DNA of 54,268 nucleotides from Streptacidiphilus neutrinimicus (GTDB taxonomy: Bacteria > Actinomycetota > Actinomycetes > Streptomycetales > Streptomycetaceae): contig NZ_BBPO01000038.1 in NCBI RefSeq assembly GCF_000787815.1, forward strand, positions 23,261 through 77,528, written 5' to 3'. Under the pieces are notes generated by a model, which saw nothing but the letters and a program-made list of their open reading frames with translations, had not been told where the DNA came from and made no database searches. Positions 9,710 through 16,541 of the stretch are shown here, one piece after another (positions within the stretch are counted from its first letter, which is position 1; every line of letters starts with the position of its first letter). Position numbers and translations under genes: made by a program.

Positions 9710-10450
9710 ATGGACGGCTTCCGCGTGGACACCGACCCGTTGCAGTCCTTGCGGGAGTTCACCGTCCGCGTCGACTACGGCCGGGAGCACACCACCTTCC
9801 TGGTGTACCAGGCGGGGCGGTCCGAGCCGGTCGTGCGCATGCACAAGGACTACCCGCACACCGTTGACGTGCGCCCCTACTACGTCCACCACCGCGCCCA
9901 CGACTACGTCCACCCCGGAGCCGATCCGCGGCAGCTCCTCGGCTACGTCAAGCTGGGGAAGGCCTGGGACGCGCAGCAGGCCGAGATCGGCGCGATCGGC
10001 GCCATGGCGAAGCGCGGCCACATGGACCGGGGCCCCGTCGTGCAGCACGGCCTCGGGACCCTCACGCCGCAGCGGCAGCCCCTGACCGGCAAGAAGCGCG
10101 GTGTGCGGGCCGTGCTCGCGTTCATCGACGACTTCTCCTCCCACGGCATCCTCGGCGACCAGGGCCGGGAGGACGCGATGTTCTCGGCTCACGTGCGCTG
10201 TACCGGCCCGACGTCCGCCGGCTTCGAGCTGGTGCGGAGGGCCGGGGTGACCGCCACGTACGAGGTCGTGGTGCACGACCCGCAGCTCTCCCGGCTGCTG
10301 GTCCTCGCCTACGTGGAGTGCTTCAGCCACGTCTCCGACGGCGATCTGCGGCAGAACCTCGTCGGGCTGGCGACCAACCCGTTCCGTGACAGGAACAAGG
10401 CCGAGCACCGCCGGATGAAGCTCGAAAAGGAGCAACGCGAGGGCCGCTGA
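9710..10450 (+). CDS. Conserved-looking protein of unknown function
   Basis: I do not recognise this 246-residue protein. The frame has typical high-GC third positions. It has no signal peptide or membrane segment. The first half alternates short predicted strands (FTVRVDYG, TTFLVYQAG, PVVRMHKDYP) and contains a His/Tyr-rich stretch (YYVHHRAHDYVHPG, about residues 60-73). The middle has FIDDFSS, and the C-terminus is a basic helix (RNKAEHRRMKLEKEQ). The overall pattern resembles a beta-barrel such as the LURP-one/scramblase fold, but this is only an impression. The ATG at 9710 is preferred because GAAGGGGG is then about six bases upstream; an ATG at 9704 is too close. It lies head-to-head with pepN copy 1 and is followed after 36 bases by the alpha/beta hydrolase, which seems to have its own promoter. 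Confidence 0.75.
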   Translation: MDGFRVDTDPLQSLREFTVRVDYGREHTTFLVYQAGRSEPVVRMHKDYPHTVDVRPYYVHHRAHDYVHPGADPRQLLGYVKLGKAWDAQQAEIGAIGAMAKRGHMDRGPVVQHGLGTLTPQRQPLTGKKRGVRAVLAFIDDFSSHGILGDQGREDAMFSAHVRCTGPTSAGFELVRRAGVTATYEVVVHDPQLSRLLVLAYVECFSHVSDGDLRQNLVGLATNPFRDRNKAEHRRMKLEKEQREGR

Positions 10451-10474
10451 CCAGGGATCGCGCGCTCATGACCC

Positions 10475-10480
10475 TAGGCT
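10475..10480 (+). promoter_or_regulatory. -10 element TAGGCT for the alpha/beta hydrolase; leaderless transcript likely
   Basis: TAGGCT ends six bases before the ATG at 10487, so transcription would begin at or next to the start codon. No Shine-Dalgarno is visible there. Confidence 0.5.
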
Positions 10481-10486
10481 GGGTCC

Positions 10487-11140
10487 ATGCCGCCGATCCG
10501 TGACGTCTCCACCGAACTCGTCCCGACCGAGGCGGGCGACGCCCGCCTCACCTGGCACCACCGCGACCGCGCGCCCCACGGCGTGCTGCTTCTCGGCCAC
10601 GGCGCGGGCGGCGGCATCGAGGCCCCGGACCTCCAGGCGATCGCCACCGGGGTCGACGCGGTGGCCGTCGTCCTCGTCGAACAGCCCTGGCGCGTCGCGG
10701 GCAAGCGCCTCGCCCCCGCCCCGAAGACCCTGGACGCCGGCTGGCTCCCGGTCGTCGCCCACGTACGCGCGCAGGTGGGGGACTCCGTCCCGCTCTTCGT
10801 CGGCGGCCGCAGCGCCGGCGCCCGCGTCGCCTGCCGCACCGGCGCCCCAACGGGCGCGGCGGGCGTCGTCGCCCTGGCCTTCCCCCTGCACCCTCCGGGC
10901 AAGCCGGAGCGCTCGCGGGCCGACGAACTCCTGCAGACGGCCCTCCCCACCCTCGTCGTCCAGGGCGCCCGCGACCCTTTCGGCACCCCGCCCGAGTTTC
11001 CCCCGCTGCCCCGCAGGACCCACCGCCTCGTCGGCCTCGACGCGGGCAACCACGCATTCGCCGTGCGCAAGACGGAACCTGACGCGGTGCCGGATGTCGT
11101 GCGCGCGGTTGCGGATTGGCTGCAACGACAGATCCGGTAG
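10487..11140 (+). CDS. Alpha/beta hydrolase (KANL3/Tex30-like)
   Basis: This 217-residue cytosolic protein has a compact alpha/beta-hydrolase fold. GHGAGGG (about 37-43) forms the oxyanion region. The nucleophile elbow is GGRSAGAR (Ser about 107), the acid is the Asp in QGARDPFG, and the base is the His in GNHAFAV. This layout matches the dienelactone-hydrolase-like KANL3/Tex30 group common in actinobacteria, whose substrates are unknown. The protein is the usual length and ends in a Trp-containing helix. It sits 36 bases after an unknown gene and 66 bases before the type VII substrate genes, with which no functional link is known. Confidence 0.85.
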   Translation: MPPIRDVSTELVPTEAGDARLTWHHRDRAPHGVLLLGHGAGGGIEAPDLQAIATGVDAVAVVLVEQPWRVAGKRLAPAPKTLDAGWLPVVAHVRAQVGDSVPLFVGGRSAGARVACRTGAPTGAAGVVALAFPLHPPGKPERSRADELLQTALPTLVVQGARDPFGTPPEFPPLPRRTHRLVGLDAGNHAFAVRKTEPDAVPDVVRAVADWLQRQIR

Positions 11141-11170
11141 GGAACTTGTCCGTGGCCGTCCTTATGATGT

Positions 11171-11190
11171 GTTCGGGCTGTCAGCCGAAC
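11171..11190 (+). promoter_or_regulatory. Small hairpin in the leader of the ESAT-6-like gene
   Basis: GTTCGG and CCGAAC pair around a CTG/CAG core just upstream of the GGGGAGG ribosome site of 11207. A possible -10 (TATGAT, 11163-11168) precedes it, and GGAACT at 11141 could be the -35. It may limit translation, but nothing more can be said. Confidence 0.3.
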
Positions 11191-11206
11191 AACGGGGAGG
11201 CACTCG

Positions 11207-11527
11207 ATGAGTGGCTATGAAGTAGATCTGAGCTACCTGCAGGACACGGTCAAGAAGCTGCAGGGTGTCGCGGACGGCATGGACGACGCGAACCAGAAGG
11301 CGCAGTACCAGACGAACCTGATCCACACTCAGATCGGCAGTGAGACCTTCATCGAGGCCAGCAACCTGCACACCGCCCACGACAACATGAAGACACAGCT
11401 GGCGAACATGATCAAGACTCTGCAGACGATGATCCAGGAGTTCACCGACAAGACCGGCAGCGCGCACGACCAGTACGCGGCGCAGGACACGCAGACCAGC
11501 CAGAACTTCTCGAGGGGGGCCTCCTGA
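11207..11527 (+). CDS. ESAT-6/WXG100-like type VII secretion substrate
   Basis: The 106-residue product is almost entirely helical: two long helices broken near residue 45-50 (QIGSETFIEA), the hairpin shape of WXG100 proteins. The Trp of the canonical WxG is missing; the turn has IGSETF instead. There is no signal peptide. The start ATG has GGGGAGG seven bases upstream. Its stop overlaps the next start codon by one base (TGATG), so the pair is translationally coupled, and a mycosin follows. WXG100 proteins are exported as dimers by ESX/type VII systems, so the two coupled products are likely partners. This is an inference from size, fold and context. Confidence 0.75.
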   Translation: MSGYEVDLSYLQDTVKKLQGVADGMDDANQKAQYQTNLIHTQIGSETFIEASNLHTAHDNMKTQLANMIKTLQTMIQEFTDKTGSAHDQYAAQDTQTSQNFSRGAS

Positions 11528-12882
11528 TGGCTGACGCGGCAGCTGACTACCAGTACGCACAGCAGCAGGCCAAGGCGCGACAGCAGGCTCAGCAGCAGGG
11601 CGACAAGGACTGGAAGAAGTACCTCGACCAGAACAAGGGCGGCAAGAGCGGCTACGACGGCTACACGACCGACTTCGAGTCCGCCGGCGGCTACGAGGGC
11701 CTCCGAAAGATGATCGAGGACGCCGATCCGGCCGCGATGATGACGGTCTCCCAGCACTGGGGCTCGATCGGGACGATGCTCAACGAGACGGCGGGTGCGC
11801 TGACCACCCACGTCAACAACATGCTGGAGCACTGGACCGGCGACAGCGCGGACGCGTTCCGCCGGAACGCGCAGGATCTGAGCACGAGCCTGACGAACGG
11901 TTCGCAGTACGCCAGGATCGCCGAGGGCGCGATGAACCAGGCGAGCACCGCGCTGACCAACGCGAAGAGCACGTTCCCGAGCGCCCCGAGCGAGTGGGAC
12001 CAGATCACCAGCTCCGGCGGCAGCGACGCCCAGTTCCACCAGGACGCCCTGAAGTACGGCCTGCAGCAGGCGCTGAAGATGGACGGCGGCGATCTGAGCG
12101 CCTGGGAGCGCGTACACCAGCAGGCTGTCGAGGTCATGCAGTCACTGGGTACGTCGTACAACTCGTCGGCTGCCCAGATGGGAAATGTGCCTGGCGGCTT
12201 GGGTGGGACCAGTGTCTGGCCTGCGCCTCCTGCAAGTGTGACGCCCAGCCCGATTGGAAGCACCGGACGCACGCCCACTGGCCCGAGCGGCGGCGGTGAG
12301 ACCAGCCTCAAGCCCATTACCGGCGGTGACGGCGGCTTGAAGGACAACTTCAAGCCCGGCCAGAACGGTGGCAACGGTTACGTCCCCGGCGGCGGTGGAG
12401 TCGGTGGCATTCATGGCGGCGGTGGCGGCGTCACGCCGCCCAAGATCGGTGGCACGCTTGACGGCACACCAGGCGGCCTAAGGACGGGTACCGGCGTCGG
12501 CGGCGGTATGCCTGGTGGCGGAGGCGTCGGCGGTGTCCCCGGCCTCGGCATGGGCGGCGGCGGTGTCGGCGGAGGCGCGTTCGGCGGCGGTGCCGGCGGT
12601 CTCAGCGGTCTCGGTGCCAGCGGCCTCGGTAGCAGCTCAGGCAGGGCCAGTGGCGAGGGTGCGAACGGTCTGTCAGCCGAAGAGAAGGCCGCGATGGGCG
12701 CCGAGGGCGAGGGCGCTGGCGGTGCTGGCCAGGGCGAGGGCATGGGCATGGGCGGTGCGGGCGGCCTGGGCTCCGGCAGTCAGAAGAAGAAGCAGCGCAA
12801 GGCTCGCGCCGGCTATCTGATGGAGGACGAGGAGACCTGGAACGACACGGGTGCGTCCAACCCAGGCGTGATTGAGTTCTGA
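11527..12882 (+). CDS. WXG100/PPE-like type VII secretion substrate with glycine-rich tail
   Basis: A 451-residue protein. Residues about 60-150 form helices with an EHWTGDSADAF turn, which matches the WxG motif (W-T-G). From about residue 215 onward the sequence is low-complexity Gly/Pro/Ser with GGGGVGG runs. The last 30 residues regain composition and include GYLMEDEETW, which contains YLMED, a match to the YxxxD/E C-terminal export signal of type VII substrates. The start overlaps the upstream stop codon by one base. The gene is followed by a mycosin after 53 bases. The likely role is an exported or surface protein secreted together with the upstream partner; the effector function is unknown. 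Confidence 0.8.
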   Translation: MADAAADYQYAQQQAKARQQAQQQGDKDWKKYLDQNKGGKSGYDGYTTDFESAGGYEGLRKMIEDADPAAMMTVSQHWGSIGTMLNETAGALTTHVNNMLEHWTGDSADAFRRNAQDLSTSLTNGSQYARIAEGAMNQASTALTNAKSTFPSAPSEWDQITSSGGSDAQFHQDALKYGLQQALKMDGGDLSAWERVHQQAVEVMQSLGTSYNSSAAQMGNVPGGLGGTSVWPAPPASVTPSPIGSTGRTPTGPSGGGETSLKPITGGDGGLKDNFKPGQNGGNGYVPGGGGVGGIHGGGGGVTPPKIGGTLDGTPGGLRTGTGVGGGMPGGGGVGGVPGLGMGGGGVGGGAFGGGAGGLSGLGASGLGSSSGRASGEGANGLSAEEKAAMGAEGEGAGGAGQGEGMGMGGAGGLGSGSQKKKQRKARAGYLMEDEETWNDTGASNPGVIEF

Positions 12883-12935
12883 CAGTCAAGTAGTGTCCTG
12901 CTGGTCGGTTGAACAAAGACGAGCGGGGTGACGGT

Positions 12936-14282
12936 ATGGGCTTCAGGCGAGCACTGCGAAGTTTGGGAGGGGCAGCGCTCGCTGGAGCCCTTGTCGTTGG
13001 CATGGCGCCGGCTGCTCACGCCGACACCGCCAGGAACACCCAGTGGGCCCTGACGGATTACAAGGCGAGCCAGTACGTCTGGCCCAAGAGCACTGGCAAG
13101 GGTGTGACGGTCGCCGTCATCGACTCCGGAGTGCGGGCTACCCACGTCGACCTGGCTGGGCAGGTGCTGCCGGGTACGGACTTCCAGTTCGGTGGAAACG
13201 GTCAGACAGATCACTCGCCTGAGTTCCACGGAACACTCGTCGCGAGCCTGATCGCCGGACATGGTCACGGTCCCAACGGCGAGGACGGCATCATGGGGCT
13301 CGCCCCTGGTGCGAAGATTCTCCCTATCGGTATCGGCCCCGGGAACGCAGGTCCCGGAACGGACTACACCACCAAGGCCATCCGCTACGCCGTGGACCAC
13401 GGTGCGGAGGTCATCAACATGTCCATCGGTGGGCCGGACAACGACTCGGTGACCGAAGCCGCTGTCGCATACGCAGAAGAGCACAACGTCGTGTTGGTTG
13501 CGGCGGCCGGGAATGATGGCATCTCCGATCCGCAGTACCCGGCGTCCTACCCGGGTGTGATCAAGGTCGGGGCGGTCGACAAGACCGGCAAGCTTTGGAG
13601 CAAGTCCGACACCGGCGGGATCACGGTCGTCGCTCCGGGTGTCAGCGTCCTTGGCGATGGCGGCGACAGCGACACCGGATACCGGATGGGTGATGGAACA
13701 AGCTTCGCCACGGCTTACGTTTCCGCGATCGCAGCGCTCTACCGCTCGGCCCATCCGAACCTGACAGCGGGCCAGATCGTCAACTACATCATCAAGACGG
13801 CGATTCCGCCCAACGGCATGACCACCCCCGATGCTTCCTACGGCTACGGGATCGCGTCGCCCGATCTCAATATGGCAGTCGTCCCTGGTCCGGCTGCCGG
13901 GCCGCTGCCCCAGTCGAGCCCGTTGCCTTCCGGAACATCGGCATCGAGCGGCACCACGACCACCGCGTCCGGTTCGTCCTCGGGTGGTAGTTCGATGGGG
14001 ATCGTCCTCGGGGTCCTCGGCGGGCTCGTTGTCCTCGTGATCATCGTCGTGGTGATCGTGCGCAGCCGTCGTGGCGGCGGTGGCGGGAACGGTGGTGCCG
14101 GGGGCGGTGGTGGCCAGCCGGCGTATGTGGCGCAGGGGCAGCAGCCGCAGGCGTATCAGCCGCCGACAGGGCAGTACGGCGGGCAGAGTCCCTACGGGCA
14201 GGCGCCCCAGCAGAATCCGTACGGTGGGGGGAACCAGCAGTACCCGCCGCAGCAGAACCCCTACGGGAACCAGGGGCGGTAG
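12936..14282 (+). CDS. mycP: Mycosin-type subtilisin protease (type VII secretion associated)
   Basis: A 448-residue S8 serine protease. It has an N-terminal signal peptide (FRRALRSLGG... ending AAHADT), catalytic Asp63 (VAVIDSG), His98 (FHGTLVAS) and Ser256 (GTSFATAYV). The Asn of the oxyanion hole lies in AAAGNDG. A transmembrane helix at about 354-376 is followed by RSRRGGGG. This is the mycosin layout: protease outside, one C-terminal anchor. Unusually, about 70 residues of Gly then Gln/Pro/Tyr/Gly (SPYGQAP, QNPYG) follow on the cytosolic side. Mycosins process secreted ESX substrates and stabilise the ESX complex. The ATG at 12936 fits the signal peptide; a TTG at 12909 is less likely. 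No eccB, eccC, eccD or eccE gene is in the window. Confidence 0.9.
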   Translation: MGFRRALRSLGGAALAGALVVGMAPAAHADTARNTQWALTDYKASQYVWPKSTGKGVTVAVIDSGVRATHVDLAGQVLPGTDFQFGGNGQTDHSPEFHGTLVASLIAGHGHGPNGEDGIMGLAPGAKILPIGIGPGNAGPGTDYTTKAIRYAVDHGAEVINMSIGGPDNDSVTEAAVAYAEEHNVVLVAAAGNDGISDPQYPASYPGVIKVGAVDKTGKLWSKSDTGGITVVAPGVSVLGDGGDSDTGYRMGDGTSFATAYVSAIAALYRSAHPNLTAGQIVNYIIKTAIPPNGMTTPDASYGYGIASPDLNMAVVPGPAAGPLPQSSPLPSGTSASSGTTTTASGSSSGGSSMGIVLGVLGGLVVLVIIVVVIVRSRRGGGGGNGGAGGGGGQPAYVAQGQQPQAYQPPTGQYGGQSPYGQAPQQNPYGGGNQQYPPQQNPYGNQGR

Positions 14283-14290
14283 CGACAGGA

Positions 14291-14333
14291 CGAAGGGGCT
14301 TCAGCCGAGCGATGCTCGGCTGAAGCCCCTTCG
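14291..14333. terminator. 20-bp perfect hairpin between convergent genes
   Basis: Two 20-base arms (14291-14310 and 14314-14333) with a GAT loop form a perfect stem directly after the mycosin stop and before the stop of the propeller protein. It probably terminates both transcripts. Confidence 0.85.
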
Positions 14334-14349
14334 CATGGGGTGCCTGGGG

Positions 14350-16416
14350 TTACTTGAAGAGTTGGGCGGCGGTGCCGCCGAGGTCGGGGGCGGCGAGCAG
14401 GATCTGGCCGTTGGGCAGCATGTAGACCGAGCCAGGGCTGTAGTTCACCGGGACGAGGTTCGACGGGAGTTTGGCGATCACGGTGGACTTGCCCGACGTG
14501 GGGTCGAGGGACACGATCTCGGGGGCGGCGTTCGAGCTGTAGCCGGGGGTGAAGGAGATCGCGTAGACCTTGCCGGCGCCCGAGCCGGATCCCGAGGCGC
14601 TCTGCGGGGTGCTGATGACGTCCGCGCCGCCGTGCGACTCGCCGTCGTAGGTCCAGAGGACGGCGCCCGTGCTCGGGTTGACTGCGGTGATGGCCTGCTT
14701 CGACGAGCTGCTGTTGGTCGGGACGAGCAGCGTCGACGGGCCGACGGCCACCGCGCCGGAGTCGGCGCTGTTCAGGCGCATCGGGGCCTGGACCGGGTCC
14801 GGCAGGGAGAGGGGCGTCGAGTTGCCGCTGCTGTCGTAGCGGTACGCGGCCTCGGAGCCGCCGCTCTCCGTCGTGGCGACGATCGGCGATCCGTCCAGGA
14901 CGGTGCTGATCTGGATGTGGTCGGACTCCTGCTTCTGCCAGATCTGCTTGCCCGTCGCCGCGTCCAGCGCGCTCAGCGTGTACGTCGGGGTGACGTCGGC
15001 GCAGTAGTCGTCGACGATGACCGTGCCCGCGCCGCCGTACGGGTAGGCGTTGCAGTACTGGCCGCGGGCCTTGTAGCCCCAGACCACCTGGCCGTTGGTC
15101 AGGTTGACGCCGCCCAGCACGTTGCTGTTGACGATGACGCCGACCTGGCCGTCGATGAAGGTGGCGGTCGGGGTGGCGTCGGTGTGGTCCGACGAGGTGA
15201 GCGAGCTGGACCACAGCGTCTTGCCGGTGCTGGTGTCGATGCCGACCAGCGTCGTGCAGCTGTCGACGTTGGGGCCGAACCCGATCGTGCCGATGCCGGA
15301 GGCCGAGACCGTCGGCGACATGGCGCACGGGACGGCGGAGCCGGAGAGCGGCTGGGCGGTCCACGCCGGAGCGCCGTTGCTGAGGTTGTACGCCTTGACG
15401 CCGGCCGAACTTGCCCGGACCAGGTACTGGTTGGTGACCCAGGTGCCGACCTGCTGGTCGGAGAGGCTGCCTTTGACCGTCCAGCCCGCCGCCAGCGTGC
15501 GCGCCGAGCCACCGCCGCCGGTCCCGCCTCCGCCGCCTCCACCGCCGGAGGTGAGCGCGATGGCCGCCACCGCGACGACCACCAAGGCGACGCCGCCCGC
15601 GATGATGCCGGTGATCGCGTTGCGGCTCAGGCCGCTGCGCGGGGCGGCGGCGGGCTGCGGATAGCCGGGATACGGATATCCCGGCTGGGGCTGACCCTCC
15701 ATCGGGAGCGGCGGCATCTGCGGCCACTGCCCCTGGCCGTTCGGTCCCACCCCGGGCTGGCCGTACGGGGCCTGCCCCGTGGGGCCTTGCTGGTAGGGCT
15801 GCTGCTGCTCGAACGGCGGCTGGCCGTAAGGGGCTTGCTCGTACCCCGGCTGCGCGCCGTAGGGAGACTGTCCGTACGGAGGCTGCGCCATCGGTTGGCC
15901 CATCGGCTGCGCCATCGGATTGGGCACCGGCTCGCCCATCGGCGGCAGGGGGTAGGGCTGCGCGGGGGCGGCGCCGTCGGCCTGCATCGGAGCGCCGGGG
16001 CCCGGATAGCCGTAGCCCTGCGTCGGCCCGGCCGCGAACGGCTGCTGTCCCTGCCCCTGCCCTTGCCCCTGCCCGGGCGAGTACGCCTGCGGCTGCTGCT
16101 GATGCGGGAAGCCGTACCCGCCGCCCGGTGGCATCTGGCCGCCGCCGCCCGCGTGAGCGCCGCCCTGGGCCTGGTGCGGAACCTGCGGTGTGGCCATCTC
16201 CGTCGGGGTGTAGGCCCAGCCGGGCTGCCCGGAGAGCTGCGGCGGAGGTCCGTCCGTTCCGGCCCCGCCCGCCGTCGCACCGCCCGCCGCGTCCGCGCCC
16301 GCCGCGTCCGCGCCCGCCGCGTCCGCGGCGGCCTTCGGCACCGCGTCCTGTGGCGTGCCCGCCGCCAGGCGGTAGTCGTCGTCTCTCTCGGCCGAGCCCG
16401 AACTGTGGTCTGTCAT
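14350..16416 (-). CDS. Membrane-anchored PQQ-type beta-propeller protein with Gln/Pro/Tyr-rich cytosolic tail
   Basis: A 688-residue protein in three parts. Residues 1-265 are low complexity: Ala/Asp/Gly first, then dense PYGQ, QPMGQP and PGYPYPG motifs. A single transmembrane helix occupies about 268-292 (GIIAGGVALVVVAVAAI). The rest carries the repeat pattern of a PQQ-like/quinoprotein propeller (for example GKTLWSSSL, GQVVWGYKA, GKQIWQKQE, GAVLWTYDG), each with a W ending a strand. No PQQ-binding site is evident, and such domains in actinobacteria are usually protein-binding scaffolds. The tail would be cytosolic and the propeller outside. It converges with the mycosin gene, whose own cytosolic tail is similar in composition. 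Streptomyces type VII loci often include such proteins, but a role here is inferred. Confidence 0.82.
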   Translation of the reverse strand: MTDHSSGSAERDDDYRLAAGTPQDAVPKAAADAAGADAAGADAAGGATAGGAGTDGPPPQLSGQPGWAYTPTEMATPQVPHQAQGGAHAGGGGQMPPGGGYGFPHQQQPQAYSPGQGQGQGQGQQPFAAGPTQGYGYPGPGAPMQADGAAPAQPYPLPPMGEPVPNPMAQPMGQPMAQPPYGQSPYGAQPGYEQAPYGQPPFEQQQPYQQGPTGQAPYGQPGVGPNGQGQWPQMPPLPMEGQPQPGYPYPGYPQPAAAPRSGLSRNAITGIIAGGVALVVVAVAAIALTSGGGGGGGGTGGGGSARTLAAGWTVKGSLSDQQVGTWVTNQYLVRASSAGVKAYNLSNGAPAWTAQPLSGSAVPCAMSPTVSASGIGTIGFGPNVDSCTTLVGIDTSTGKTLWSSSLTSSDHTDATPTATFIDGQVGVIVNSNVLGGVNLTNGQVVWGYKARGQYCNAYPYGGAGTVIVDDYCADVTPTYTLSALDAATGKQIWQKQESDHIQISTVLDGSPIVATTESGGSEAAYRYDSSGNSTPLSLPDPVQAPMRLNSADSGAVAVGPSTLLVPTNSSSSKQAITAVNPSTGAVLWTYDGESHGGADVISTPQSASGSGSGAGKVYAISFTPGYSSNAAPEIVSLDPTSGKSTVIAKLPSNLVPVNYSPGSVYMLPNGQILLAAPDLGGTAAQLFK

Positions 16417-16541
16417 CCCGTGCGCCTCTCCAAAACCGTCGACTGACGATCAGCCAACGCGAGGGCATGCAGCGCCACGCCCCCGTCAAGCCAGCCTAGC
16501 GGGACCGGACAGACGGGGGCGAAACACTTCAGGAGATGGAC

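Noticed and set aside
11207-16416. Complete ESX/type VII secretion system
   Set aside because: Only substrates, mycosin and a propeller protein are present; no ATPase or membrane channel components were found.
14071-16446. 791-codon open frame on the plus strand
   Set aside because: It is antisense to the propeller protein gene and Arg/Ala-rich throughout; the propeller frame shows clear repeats and a transmembrane helix.
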